Shown in pieces: positions 54,994-64,000 of a stretch of DNA of 64,000 nucleotides. The translations under genes were made by a program, and so were the position numbers. The DNA lies in the NCBI GenBank assembly GCA_965247065.1, contig CBDFGN010000006.1, positions 1,860,001 to 1,924,000 on the forward strand. The letters run 5' to 3'. Origin of the DNA: CBDFGN01 sp965247065. Its GTDB lineage: Bacteria; Bacteroidota; Bacteroidia; Cytophagales; Cyclobacteriaceae. The notes beneath the pieces were generated by a model that worked only from the letters and a program-made list of their open reading frames with translations, had not been told where the DNA came from and made no database searches. Numbering within the stretch: position 1 is the stretch's first letter; every line of letters begins with the position of its first letter.

Positions 54994-56340
54994 CTAAAAC
55001 AAGCTCACCCATGTCCTCACCCCCACTCCTCCGATGGCTAAAAAACTGATCCACAGCAGAACGTCATAGAGTATCCCCGGGTGGAGATCTTTGCTGAGCC
55101 GGCGATAGCGAAAGATGAAAGCAGCAAAGATTACCAGGATCAACAAAAAGGCAAGCGCGATTCCTCCGGCCATGACCATGTACACAGGAGCTTGTATGGT
55201 CAGAAAAAGCAGCGCCCACGAGATTGGCAGAAACCAGGCCAGAACTCCGAACCACAATTGGCGCTGTTTTATATCATGAAAATCCAAGGCCCCGCATTGG
55301 GCCAGGGCATCGGTAAACATCCGCGTGCCCGATGCACATCCTATGAATAACGAAGAAAACAGTGTGACTACAGCTCCGATCAGGAAAATGATCATAGCAC
55401 CGGGTCCAACCGATTCGGTATAAATCTGGGAAAGGGTCCGAATCATGTCGTAGCCGGCCGGGATCTGTTCGCGTCCAAATAGAATAGCTGCACCCAGAAG
55501 AAAAAAGGCAATCGTCACCAGGGTGTAAATGACCATGGAAATCAAAGCATCCAGATACATTACCTGGATCCATCCACGGGCCCTTTGGGTCCACTCTGGT
55601 GAGGAATCCCGGGGTCCGGTAAACCGAGCGTAACCTTTTTCAAGGCACCAATAAGGGAAGGAAATGATTTCGTCCGCGCTAACCCCGGTGAGGCTAAAGG
55701 CGGCAAGACCAATCCCAATGGCAGCAGCAGGCAGATGAAACGTCAATCCGTCGCCAAGGTCGTTTATTCCGATCTGGTAGGGAGTTGTTTGCAAGACAAA
55801 AACGCAGAACAAGGTAAAAATGCTGAAAGCCGATACCAGAATAATTGCAAAGCGTTCGATGAAGCGATAGTGTCCTTTGAAAACCAACAGGGCAGTAGCA
55901 AGGCCAGCAAGAGTGGTCCATATCCATACATCAACCAAAGGAAAGGCAATATTCAGCGCTAAGGCTACACCACCGATCATTCCGCCGTATTGAACAAATT
56001 GGACGAGTTTGATGCCTAACCACATCCAGATGCTCCAGGAGGTTCCCCGCCAACGCGGGCCTGGTAGCCGGTTGAGCGCCTCTAACGCAGGCTCTCCGGT
56101 GCTGATGGCGTGTTTTCCAAATTCCAGTTGAACCGCAACCTTAACCAGGCAGCTTACCAGGATCACCCAAAGTGTAACAAAGCCAGCCGTGGCACCCAAG
56201 GTAGTGGTCATAATGAGTTCCCCGGCCCCCACAATATTTGCGGTTAGAATCAGAGAGGGTCCAAGGTGTTTTAACCGGCCACCCAGAGACTGAGGCGGAT
56301 CCTTGATGTCGGATCGGGTCAAGGAGTAGTCATCCACCAT
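54994..56340 (-). CDS. Nramp-superfamily transporter with non-canonical metal motifs
   Basis: 448 residues, about 11 membrane helices (first helix LKHLGPSLILTANIVGAGELI). The Nramp DPGN of helix 1 is replaced by NIVGAGE, and helix 6 has FSLTGVSADEII instead of the usual MPHN-type motif. The general layout fits the Nramp fold. The metal ligands are not conserved, so the load may be something else. It is 18 bases after the enolase-superfamily gene and probably co-transcribed, hinting at transport of an organic acid. Confidence 0.8.
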   Translation of the reverse strand: MVDDYSLTRSDIKDPPQSLGGRLKHLGPSLILTANIVGAGELIMTTTLGATAGFVTLWVILVSCLVKVAVQLEFGKHAISTGEPALEALNRLPGPRWRGTSWSIWMWLGIKLVQFVQYGGMIGGVALALNIAFPLVDVWIWTTLAGLATALLVFKGHYRFIERFAIILVSAFSIFTLFCVFVLQTTPYQIGINDLGDGLTFHLPAAAIGIGLAAFSLTGVSADEIISFPYWCLEKGYARFTGPRDSSPEWTQRARGWIQVMYLDALISMVIYTLVTIAFFLLGAAILFGREQIPAGYDMIRTLSQIYTESVGPGAMIIFLIGAVVTLFSSLFIGCASGTRMFTDALAQCGALDFHDIKQRQLWFGVLAWFLPISWALLFLTIQAPVYMVMAGGIALAFLLILVIFAAFIFRYRRLSKDLHPGILYDVLLWISFLAIGGVGVRTWVSLF

Positions 56341-56358
56341 GCGGTTGGGATATCTTGA

Positions 56359-57444
56359 TCATCGCTCAAAGGATTTGAGGACCTCCCAATCAAATTCTAT
56401 ACCATGCCCGGGTCGTTCAGGAGCCAGCGTCACGCCCTCCTTTATTTGAAAGGGAGTCCTAATGTATTTTTCTAATCCAAAACCGTGAACTTCCAAAAAA
56501 GAGGCGTTATCCCTAGCCGCCAGCAAGTGAACATGCAAATCGTGAACTCCGTGGGAAGAAACCGGAAGGTTCTGGTCCATGGCTAGATCGGCCACCCTCA
56601 GCCAGTTGGTTATGCCGCCGATATTGGAAACGTCTGGCTGTGCGAATGAAAGGCCTCCCTGGGCCAGAATTTTCTGAAATTCATAAAAAGTATGCAGGTT
56701 TTCGCCACTGGCAATAGGAATACCTTCCCGAGCGATCCGCGCATGGCCCTCAATGTCATCAGGGATCGTTGGCTCCTCCAGCCAATAAATATCAAATTCC
56801 TTCAATAAGCCAGCCGCCTCGATCGCCTGCTCCACCGACCAACCCATATTAGCGTCCACCATCAGGGTGAGCTCGGGTCCCAGAATTTCCCGCACCGCTG
56901 CGACCCGGTCCCGGTCTTCCTGGACATTTTGCCGCCCTACCTTCATCTTGATGGCTCGGAACCCATGATCCAGATTCCTTATAGTCTGGTTACTCAATTG
57001 GTCGGTGGAAAACATCAGATCGATCCCCCCGGCATACACTTTTACCTCGTTGGCATCACCACCCAGGAAACGCCATAACGGTTGGCCGGCGGCGTTGGCG
57101 TTCAAATCCCACAAGGCTATGTCAACGGCTGAAATGGCAAACGAGGCAATGCCTCCCCTGCCAACATAGTGAAGCCGCCACCACATTTCATGCCAGATCT
57201 CCTCAATTCGTTCCGGATCTTTACCCAAAAGAAATTGGACCAGATCGTCTTTGATCATGGAATGAATGGCCGAGGCCCCCAGCGTCCCAACCGTGTAGGT
57301 ATACCCTACGCCTTGCTGGCCCGTGTCTGACCCAATCTTGACGGCGATCATCGAAAATTCACTTATTTCACCGTGAGTTGAATCAGTCAACAGCTCGGGT
57401 AAAGGGATATTGAACTGGTGAACCTGAATGGACTCGATCTTCAT
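56359..57444 (-). CDS. Enolase-superfamily dehydratase/racemase (mandelate racemase type)
   Basis: 361 residues. Capping domain at about 1-120. Catalytic features: KMK in FRAIKMKVGRQ, metal ligands Asp in LMVDANMGW, Glu in WLEEP and Glu in ASGENLH, and general base His in SSHGVHDLH. Enzymes of this group dehydrate sugar acids or epimerise acids. It is the first gene of a pair with the Nramp-like transporter. The likely substrate is a sugar acid, but the subgroup cannot be fixed. Confidence 0.92.
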   Translation of the reverse strand: MKIESIQVHQFNIPLPELLTDSTHGEISEFSMIAVKIGSDTGQQGVGYTYTVGTLGASAIHSMIKDDLVQFLLGKDPERIEEIWHEMWWRLHYVGRGGIASFAISAVDIALWDLNANAAGQPLWRFLGGDANEVKVYAGGIDLMFSTDQLSNQTIRNLDHGFRAIKMKVGRQNVQEDRDRVAAVREILGPELTLMVDANMGWSVEQAIEAAGLLKEFDIYWLEEPTIPDDIEGHARIAREGIPIASGENLHTFYEFQKILAQGGLSFAQPDVSNIGGITNWLRVADLAMDQNLPVSSHGVHDLHVHLLAARDNASFLEVHGFGLEKYIRTPFQIKEGVTLAPERPGHGIEFDWEVLKSFER

Positions 57445-57557
57445 CTTAGGCCGTTAATGCTTTTATGAGGGAACATATTTAAGAATTTCAATCTGGAGCT
57501 ACAAATAGAACGGATAGGCGCTTTTTATGGCAAAAAATGATGTTGTTAATCTGGCGG

Positions 57558-60044
57558 CTATTCAATAAATATTTTCTTTAAACCCACAAAACTCCCTTGC
57601 TGAATCCGCAAAAAATATAGACCCTTGTCGGCCTTTAGATCCATTTTAAATTCAATTTCCTCGCTCAACTTAAGCGATTCCTGCTGATTAATTCTTATCC
57701 CGGAAATGTTCATGATCGTCACCCGGAATTGACCGGTGAATGAATTACTTACCTTGACGATAAACTCTCCTTCAGTTGGGTTGGGATAAATATCTATCGA
57801 ATGAGAGATGTCAAATTGATTCAGTCCCGTTACTTCAAGGAAGACCTCTTCTGAGAGGCCCTGGCAACCATTTTGGTCGGTTACCAGAACCCGGTAGTTT
57901 CCCGACTCTTCAATCTCAAAATCCTGGGCTGTTCCACCTTCGGTTTCAGGAATTGGCGCATCCTCCAAAAACCACTGGTAGGAAGAGGCCTCCAAGGTAC
58001 TAAGAATGTCCCCGTCGACGGTTATTTGAGGTTCAGGATTTTCGAGAACTGGAATTTCGGTAAAAGTCAAGCCGGGACAACCGGTTTCATTTGAGCCCTC
58101 AAGGAAAATGGTGGTAGCTGAGTCCACATTGAAGTTTAGGATCTCTTCTTCGGATAATAGTTGATTATCGGAATCCAACCACAGGAAACTCTGGGTACCA
58201 CTACCCATTAAGACAACCTCGTCGCCCTGGCAAACCTGGTCGGCACTGGATTCTATCAAAACCTCAGGTGCCTGGTCCACAATGATCTGAATCGAGCTGC
58301 TGTCCTGGCAACCCACCCCATCGGCACCGAAAACAGTGAACTTCTGAGATTCAAATAAGGTGACCTGATAGATATCACCTTGAAAAACCGGATTAACGCT
58401 TCTTTGATCAAACCAGACATAATTCGAGGCTCCATTAGCCGTAATGCCTACCTCTTCACCTGCGCAGAGCACCGGGTTGTCAGCGCTTATACTGATCTGG
58501 GGAAGCGGTGAAACCGTAATTACCTCCTCTAGAATTCCGGTCACCTGACCGATATCATTTTGTACGGTCAGGGTTACATCGAAAACGCCGGCATCCAGGT
58601 AGACCACTTTAGGATGCTGGAGCTGCGAAGTGGATGGCGTTGCCCCCTGTAGTACCCAATTCCAGCTTTGGGGCCAGTTCGCGGTTAGATCCTCAAACTG
58701 GACCAATTGCCCAATACAAACCGTGTTCTCCTGTACGCCCACCATGATTTCCGGTAGAGCCGTAACATTCACGTCCCGGACCTTGATTTGATCCAGGAAG
58801 AGATTGTTGCCAAATCCTGAAACGTTGACCAAGGCCAGGTGGATATCTGTAAATGTCTTTAGGAAATCAAGTGATATCTGATTTTCGCGCCATTGATCGC
58901 TGGTAGGAAAAAAAGCCTCCTGGCTTGGGAGAGCCGTCGCCAGTTCTTCGCCACCCCGAACCCAAAAAGACGAAAAAGTCTGTCCGCAATCGACCGAATA
59001 AAGGAGCCCTAGGGTATCGGCAAAATCGCCTCCGAACGGCACATAGGCGTGATCGAAGGTCAGGTATGGGTACTCCATTTTGCTGAGGTCGATCCTGGGG
59101 CTGATCAACGCGTCCATTCGCCCGGTAGGATCGTCAAAAGTGCTGAAATTATCGATAACGATACTCGCCGCCCCCAGTCCAAAGGAGCTTAGATCTGAAT
59201 TTTGAAATGTCCGGTCACCGTCAGGGTTGGAGATCACCCACTCCAATAATACGGAATCAGGGTTTTCAAAATCCTCGATAAATGAGGGCTTTTCCAGACC
59301 GGAAAGGATGGTTATGAAATTGGTCCTGAGCAAAGAATCCGAACCCTGCTCATTGGACGCTACCAGTTGAGCGCTGAATATGCCCCGTGAGTCAAAGGTG
59401 AGTTGTGGATTCTGACTAGTAAATACGGCTATTACAGAGTCGGATTCATCGAAAAACGTCCATTCCCATGATTGAGGATCATTGGTAGAGAGATCAGTGA
59501 AATTGATGGTTGCACCAACACAATCGGATGTTTTGTCAGCTGAGAAAAAGGCGAACGGAATCCCAGTATCGAGGTGAACATCCGAGGATCTAAGCTCTTT
59601 TCGCCGTGGAGAAACGTCCAGTACGGTTCTCATTCTCATTTTCTGGCATTGGGTGAAGAGATTCATACATCCGTCATCGGAATAATCCATGTAATTCTCG
59701 ATCAATCTACGGTTTCCGCAATGAGTAATGCTTTGACAATTCCTGCTTATTTGGGCTCCAAACTCACCGTCCGCATTAGGAGTATCCTGGCAAAAGTCAT
59801 CCACCTCGCACTCGCCATCTCCCCACAAGTGCCTTATCCCCAGCCAATGACCAATTTCGTGGGTGGTTGTGCGACCCAAATTGTACGGCGCCAAAACATT
59901 GCCGGTATTGCCGAAGTACTGAAACCCAATTACAATGCCATCACTAGTGGGGAGCCCTCCTACCTGGGGCAAACCATCCAGGTTCGAAAAGTTAGGGAAC
60001 TGGGCATATCCCAGGGTTTGGGATCGGTCACCCCCAAAGTTCAA
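57558..60044 (-). CDS. M43 (pappalysin-type) metalloprotease, C-terminal part of a frameshifted gene, with T9SS tail
   Basis: 828 codons from the first ATG. The zinc site is HEIGHWLGIRH (His62, Glu63, His66, His72), and the Met-turn is in NYMDYSDDGCM. After the protease come PKD-like domains (TDLSTNDPQSWEWTF), a MAM/jelly-roll-like part and a T9SS sorting tail (IYPNPTEGEFIVKV, GLYFLRI). The frame is open upstream to about 60135 and reads ETIWDPEKYLNIWTLNFGG, which belongs to the M43 domain begun in the gene at 60092. The protein is broken by a one-base frameshift; otherwise it would be a secreted protease of about 1040 residues. Confidence 0.85.
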   Translation of the reverse strand: MNFGGDRSQTLGYAQFPNFSNLDGLPQVGGLPTSDGIVIGFQYFGNTGNVLAPYNLGRTTTHEIGHWLGIRHLWGDGECEVDDFCQDTPNADGEFGAQISRNCQSITHCGNRRLIENYMDYSDDGCMNLFTQCQKMRMRTVLDVSPRRKELRSSDVHLDTGIPFAFFSADKTSDCVGATINFTDLSTNDPQSWEWTFFDESDSVIAVFTSQNPQLTFDSRGIFSAQLVASNEQGSDSLLRTNFITILSGLEKPSFIEDFENPDSVLLEWVISNPDGDRTFQNSDLSSFGLGAASIVIDNFSTFDDPTGRMDALISPRIDLSKMEYPYLTFDHAYVPFGGDFADTLGLLYSVDCGQTFSSFWVRGGEELATALPSQEAFFPTSDQWRENQISLDFLKTFTDIHLALVNVSGFGNNLFLDQIKVRDVNVTALPEIMVGVQENTVCIGQLVQFEDLTANWPQSWNWVLQGATPSTSQLQHPKVVYLDAGVFDVTLTVQNDIGQVTGILEEVITVSPLPQISISADNPVLCAGEEVGITANGASNYVWFDQRSVNPVFQGDIYQVTLFESQKFTVFGADGVGCQDSSSIQIIVDQAPEVLIESSADQVCQGDEVVLMGSGTQSFLWLDSDNQLLSEEEILNFNVDSATTIFLEGSNETGCPGLTFTEIPVLENPEPQITVDGDILSTLEASSYQWFLEDAPIPETEGGTAQDFEIEESGNYRVLVTDQNGCQGLSEEVFLEVTGLNQFDISHSIDIYPNPTEGEFIVKVSNSFTGQFRVTIMNISGIRINQQESLKLSEEIEFKMDLKADKGLYFLRIQQGSFVGLKKIFIE

Positions 60045-60091
60045 CGTCCAGATATTTAAGTATTTTTCAGGGTCCCATATGGTTTCGGGTT

Positions 60092-60682
60092 TCAGTTCCT
60101 GATCAATGTCTTCAATCGTATCCCAAGATTCGCGGCCCCATCAACCCGATTCACACCCGGTTCTTCAAGCCGGATTCCGGTAGGAGTTATCACGGCCAAG
60201 GCAAATTCGATCTCAATATCGGCCCCATCAGGGTGATCGTTAAAGCCATTGCCGACTCTGCGAAAATCCTGATTTAATATCTCGATTTGGGAGACGACCT
60301 GCTCCGTAGGAATGTTGGCGGCAGCACCAACGGTTTCACCATTGTGGACCACATGAACTATTACGGGGATTGTGACCAGCTCCTGGCTTATCCTTCGGCG
60401 GGCCAATCGAAGTTGGTACTTAGAGATCTCTGATTGCAGCCGGTTTTCGAAATTCTCCAAGGGGCCGAGTTCAAAAAACCGTGCCCTAAGGGCCTTATCC
60501 GCCTCCATGGTATAACAATTTCTGCTTTCGGGGGGTGTTGTCCTGAGAGGACCTGAAAGTTTTCCAGGGTGAACTGAAAGGTGCTCCCTTCTTTTCTCAA
60601 GTCGATCGCTAACAGAAATCTTCTGGGCCAGTATACCATGAGCAATTGTCACAACCGGAACAATAGACAGCCACCTTTTCAT
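60092..60682 (-). CDS. N-terminal part of the frameshifted M43 metalloprotease
   Basis: 196 codons: signal (VPVVTIAHGILAQ), pro-region and the start of the M43 domain (VTIPVIVHVVHNGETVG, QIEILNQDFRRVGN). After VNRVDGAANL the frame leaves homology and stops at 60092. The change to the frame of 57558-60044 happens between about 60130 and 60141, in GGGGCCGC (minus strand). It could be a true mutation or a sequencing error. Confidence 0.8.
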   Translation of the reverse strand: MKRWLSIVPVVTIAHGILAQKISVSDRLEKRREHLSVHPGKLSGPLRTTPPESRNCYTMEADKALRARFFELGPLENFENRLQSEISKYQLRLARRRISQELVTIPVIVHVVHNGETVGAAANIPTEQVVSQIEILNQDFRRVGNGFNDHPDGADIEIEFALAVITPTGIRLEEPGVNRVDGAANLGIRLKTLIRN

Positions 60683-61056
60683 TGCCTGGTAGTCAAGAGA
60701 TCTTTGGTAACCGAAAGAATTTGAATTCTAAAGGCCTTATTTGAATTATTCGGAAATTCAATTTCCAAATCGGATTCGTTCGCTGCCTTCCAGGTGCCCA
60801 ATATCTCTAAGGGTATATCCGTCGGGCCAATACGATGTTGTATAAAATCGCCATCCTCTGTTATTTCAAAACCGGTTCTCCCCCTGGACGGAGGGAAATC
60901 GTACGTTGAAGGGCGGTAGACTTTCAGTCCGTTGGTGTCATCTTCATAGGAATGATACCATTTTTGGTATAGAAACGGATCCAGAGCTAGATTTTGCTTG
61001 AAGGGCTTGCAGGCCAAAAGCAGAAAAGTCAGTAATAGATATTTGGAGAGCATCAA
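60679..61056 (-). CDS. Small lipoprotein of unknown function
   Basis: 125 residues with a lipoprotein signal LLTFLLLAC (Cys 16). The soluble part has tryptophan and beta strands like small lipocalin-type proteins (ITEDGDFIQHRIG, ILGTWKAANESDLEIEF). It overlaps the protease gene by 4 bases (ATGA), so the two form an operon. It may act as an inhibitor or partner of the protease; that is inference only. Confidence 0.75.
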   Translation of the reverse strand: MMLSKYLLLTFLLLACKPFKQNLALDPFLYQKWYHSYEDDTNGLKVYRPSTYDFPPSRGRTGFEITEDGDFIQHRIGPTDIPLEILGTWKAANESDLEIEFPNNSNKAFRIQILSVTKDLLTTRQ

Positions 61057-61227
61057 AGAGTCATACGTTGGGTTTTGCCTGAATGAATATAAGGAGGAAT
61101 CGCAGGGAAGGCAAGGAGGCGTGGAGAAGAGTGACTAAGGAGGTTGAGGAGGGTAGGAAAGGTTTGAGGGTTGAGCAGGCTTAAAAGTTTGGAAAAGTTT
61201 GAGGGTCTGGGGTTGAAAAGCTATTTT

Positions 61228-61480
61228 TCCCTTTCGAGCTTGTCGATCCTTTTTTCCAAAGAATTAAGCCGGTCAACGACATTCCTGCCTACGAAAATCA
61301 AATAAACGATCGAATTTATGATTGAGTTGGTGGATCTCTTTCGGGTTGTTCTTTTGTTCTAAAGCCAGACCGGTAACTGTCTTCGAAACACCTTTCATAT
61401 CGGTTGACATAACTCTCATATCAGCTGTCATGACTTTCACGTTTCTGGCTAGTTTGGATAGAATCTCAATGTTACCCTCT
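61228..61480 (-). pseudogene. Decayed coiled-coil protein fragment
   Basis: On the minus strand one frame reads LSKLARNVKVMTADMRVM and LALEQKNNPKEIHQLNHKF to a stop, and a second frame continues as VVDRLNSLEKRIDKLEREK to a stop at about 61228. The parts suggest a short coiled-coil protein broken by a frameshift near 61300. The rest of 61057-61742 shows no gene. Confidence 0.35.
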
Positions 61481-61742
61481 TCTCACCACGTTTCTATTTC
61501 CAAGAAGCCTGTAAATGGAGGGGGCCTCCTGGATGGTCACCGCTTTCCTAACCCCAGTCCCTTGATAATGTAGGACTCTACAGTGCACAGTTTCCAAACA
61601 TAAGGGTTACCCGTTTTTGAATGAATGACCGGTTGTTGGTCCAATAGAAAAAACTTAGTACTTTAGATTTCCCTTCCAGGATGCCCTGGGAGTTGAGAAC
61701 TACGCATCAAACACAGGATCAGGATCATTTAAACCAAAAACT

Positions 61743-63407
61743 ATGAAAAGGCTGTTCAAATATGGGTCGTATTGCTTTGTAATTACCTGGTTTTTGATCC
61801 CTGATCTAATGGCCCAGGAAGATAAAGGCCGGCCAAACATCAATGAGTTAATTAGAAGTTCCCGACAGATGCGTGAGCTGATCTGGCAGGACCCGCACCG
61901 GCCGCGCTACCATTTGATGCCTCCAGAGGGATTTTTCAACGATGCGAACGGTGCCCTGTTCTGGAATGGCCGATATCATATGTTTTACTTAGCTCGCGAG
62001 CCGATTCCCCATCCTGAGAAGCCGGGAGAGGAATGGTGGGCGGCCGTATGGGACCACATGTCCAGCCGGGACTTGGTCCACTGGGTCCACCACCCACCGG
62101 CAGTCAGGCCGAAGCAGGACGGATCTACTCCCAAGGGGATTTATAGCGGTGGGGCGATTAAAAACGCCCCTCGACCCACGCTGATTTATCACGTGCCCGG
62201 ACAGGGCACCTGTATCTCGGTGGCCGAGGACGATGACTTGATCAACTGGAAAGAATTACCTGAAAATCCAGTTATACCTCCTCACACGGATGACGACGAA
62301 TTTATCGTTTTCGATCCGGCTGGATGGTATGAAGATGGAACCTACTACGCCATAATTGGCAACAAAAACAAAAGGCCAGGATATGAAGGCGACTGCACAA
62401 GCCTATTCAAATCGAAGGACATGATCAACTGGGAATATCAGGGCCCATTCTACAAATCATCCAGGGAGTGGACTTTGGAGGGTGAAGATGCGGCCTGCCC
62501 GGATTTTTACCCCATCGGCGACAAACACATGCTGCTGATGCACGATCATCGACCCTATAGGAACGTTACCCATTATTACCTCGGGACTTATAAGGATGAG
62601 CGCTTTTTGCCCGAAAAATACGGCAAAATGAGTTGGATTGGTGGTCAGCTATCCGGTCCTGAGTCACTGATAGATGACAAAGGACGTAATATTTTCTTCG
62701 GTTGGATGGCTGATTTTCGAAAGGGCGTGAGCTCATTGTATGGTTATCAAAGAGGGTATGAATGGTCTGTGGAACAGGGTAAAAATCTACCTTACGCATG
62801 GGCCTCGGTGGTAAGCCTGCCCCGGGTAATGTCCCTCAGAGAGGATGGCACCCTTGGGATCGCCCCCGCTCCGGAATTTGAGTCTCTGCGTCTCAATCCA
62901 AAGGGATTCGACAACATCGAGATCCCGGCAGACAAAGATGTTACGGTTGAAGGTGTGTCCGGAAATGTAATGGAGTTATCAGTTCAAATTGATCCGGGCG
63001 AGGCTACGGAAGTTGGAGTCAAGGTACTATGCTCACCCGACAATACGGAACAGACCGTAATTTCGTACGTACCGGCGGAGAAGAAGCTAAAGGTTGACTT
63101 TACTAAATCAACCGTGGCCGATAATGTGGAATACCGAGACTATGACCCGGTAAAGGCGGAGGCCTTTCTCACCGCCGGGACTGAGCAGGCTGGTCCTTTT
63201 GAATTAAAGGACGGGGAAACCCTTAATCTACGTATTTTCCTGGACCGGTCGGTTTTGGAGGTATTTGCCAATGGCCGGCAATGCATCACCCAGCGGGTCT
63301 ATCCTTCCAAGGAGAACAGCACCGAGGTGCGCCTGTTTTCTAAGGGGGCAGCCGCCACGGCACCAATGGTAGAAGCCTGGGATATCGAGCCGGTGGCGCC
63401 TTGGTAA
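61743..63407 (+). CDS. GH32 family enzyme, divergent active site
   Basis: 554 residues, Sec signal to about residue 25 (LIPDLMAQ). The propeller starts with FFNDANGALFW (nucleophile Asp67); RDP is FDP (Asp191), and the ECP position reads EDAACPDF (Glu248, Asp249, Cys252). The GH32C motif is IFLDRSVLEVFANGRQC. It shares its distinctive features with the genes at 6089 and 9027, and its N-terminal third is nearly identical to the fragment at 48453. It probably acts on a fructan or a related beta-fructoside; the altered residues may change specificity. Confidence 0.92.
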   Translation: MKRLFKYGSYCFVITWFLIPDLMAQEDKGRPNINELIRSSRQMRELIWQDPHRPRYHLMPPEGFFNDANGALFWNGRYHMFYLAREPIPHPEKPGEEWWAAVWDHMSSRDLVHWVHHPPAVRPKQDGSTPKGIYSGGAIKNAPRPTLIYHVPGQGTCISVAEDDDLINWKELPENPVIPPHTDDDEFIVFDPAGWYEDGTYYAIIGNKNKRPGYEGDCTSLFKSKDMINWEYQGPFYKSSREWTLEGEDAACPDFYPIGDKHMLLMHDHRPYRNVTHYYLGTYKDERFLPEKYGKMSWIGGQLSGPESLIDDKGRNIFFGWMADFRKGVSSLYGYQRGYEWSVEQGKNLPYAWASVVSLPRVMSLREDGTLGIAPAPEFESLRLNPKGFDNIEIPADKDVTVEGVSGNVMELSVQIDPGEATEVGVKVLCSPDNTEQTVISYVPAEKKLKVDFTKSTVADNVEYRDYDPVKAEAFLTAGTEQAGPFELKDGETLNLRIFLDRSVLEVFANGRQCITQRVYPSKENSTEVRLFSKGAAATAPMVEAWDIEPVAPW

Positions 63408-63471
63408 GGAAAATCGGCGGATTGATCATAGCATTATAGTGCAAACATTGTTGTAACTAAGATTGCTTGTT

Positions 63472-64000
63472 GTGAATGACCCCCTGGAAACTCCAAATAC
63501 CAAATCTCAAAATTCCGGACGAGACCGAACGCTGAAGTATAGGAATTATAACTTCACGGCCGGGACCAAACCCCAAATCCTAACCCTGGGGCTGGTCATG
63601 GTAGTTCTAGCTTGTTGTAGTGGTCCGGTTGGTGATCAAGAAAATAATGACTTAACCAATATCCGGACCTTTGTTGCCGACCAACGATATCTAGTTTTCC
63701 CAATGGCCAATGGCTATAAGGGAGAGCACAAGATCTTCATCGAAGTTGACGGGGAGATGTTCTTTTCGGTCTACGATGCCCTCTTCGCCGAATCAGAACC
63801 TGATTTCTGGACGCCGATTGATCTTTCCCTGCTTCAAGGCAAGGAGATCAAAGTGCGGGTTGAGGGCCCCAACGCCGAAGGGGTCAGACTGGTAATGACG
63901 AGTGACACAATACCAGGTAATTTTCCTCTATATCAGGAACCGGGCCGGCCCCAAGTGCATTTCTCTCCTATTCGGGGTTGGTTGAACGATCCGTCGGGCA
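63472..64000 (+). CDS. Canonical-type GH32 fructanase, 3' part missing
   Basis: The frame is open to the window edge. A lipoprotein-like segment LGLVMVVLACCS precedes a DUF4980-like domain (RYLVFPMANGYKGEHKIFIE, DFWTPIDLSLLQGKEI) and the first catalytic motif, GWLNDPSG. The start is uncertain: ATG at 63598 leaves too short a signal, while the in-frame GTG at 63472 would read through an AT-rich repeat copy at 63490-63560. Its order follows the canonical enzymes at 11018 and 41356. Confidence 0.8.
   Translation, partial: MNDPLETPNTKSQNSGRDRTLKYRNYNFTAGTKPQILTLGLVMVVLACCSGPVGDQENNDLTNIRTFVADQRYLVFPMANGYKGEHKIFIEVDGEMFFSVYDALFAESEPDFWTPIDLSLLQGKEIKVRVEGPNAEGVRLVMTSDTIPGNFPLYQEPGRPQVHFSPIRGWLNDPSG

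Noticed and set aside
61322..61573. Plus-strand 83-codon frame as a membrane protein
   Set aside because: It is opposite the decayed coiled-coil fragment and has the residue pattern expected of a shadow frame.

Overview
The window looks like a chromosomal segment of a free-living, carbohydrate-degrading member of the Bacteroidota. The evidence is a SusC/SusD pair, three proteins with type IX secretion sorting tails (YNYPNP-type C-termini), STN-type TonB-dependent receptors, DUF4249 and MG2-domain partners, and many lipoprotein and Sec signals. Order or genus cannot be fixed from this sequence.

Layout. (a) 1-5800: a tightly overlapping minus-strand operon (unknown protein, STN TonB receptor, DUF4249 lipoprotein, MG2-domain protein running off the window edge). 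(b) 6000-16650: a fructan region with three GH32 genes, one broken and one intact copy of a periplasmic-binding-protein/transmembrane protein, an IS110-type element, and remnants of a membrane transporter. (c) 16700-28760: a ten-gene minus-strand operon, controlled by a divergent AraC-type gene, that holds every part of a corrinoid-dependent demethylase: UroD-type methyltransferase, corrinoid protein, pterin-binding methyltransferase, MetF-MetV fusion, 2Fe-2S/ASKHA activator and a protein with a MetH-type activation motif. A GHMP kinase, an amidohydrolase, an aldo/keto reductase and an unknown small protein are embedded in it. (d) 28990-40760: an accessory catabolic block (MFS transporter, Tat-exported aldo/keto reductase, sulfatase, class III aminotransferase, phosphomannose-isomerase-like cupin, sugar porter, class I aldolase, aldehyde dehydrogenase, stand-alone TonB plug lipoprotein). 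(e) 41350-54300: a second fructan block: canonical GH32, two FG-GAP/ASPIC-UnbV T9SS proteins, a four-helix-bundle gene inside AT-rich repeats, a truncated GH32, SusD and SusC. (f) 54990-61060: an Nramp-like transporter paired with an enolase-superfamily enzyme, then a frameshifted M43 protease and a small lipoprotein. (g) 61740-64000: two more GH32 genes, the last cut by the window end.

How it may work together. SusC/SusD and the GH32 enzymes fit capture and cleavage of a fructan at the cell surface and in the periplasm, with sugar porters for uptake. Seven GH32 loci fall into two sets: canonical enzymes (NDPNG/RDP/ECP) and a divergent set in which the Arg of RDP is an aromatic residue and the Glu of ECP is missing. 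The corrinoid operon suggests that a methyl group, possibly from a methylated sugar or polyol, is moved to tetrahydrofolate and oxidised by MetF-MetV. Its link to fructan use is inferred only from proximity.

The main candidates for something undescribed are the corrinoid demethylase operon with two kinds of reactivation module, the divergent GH32 group, the kinase-less sensor-like proteins, and the four-helix-bundle/AT-rich-repeat cassette next to the truncated GH32.
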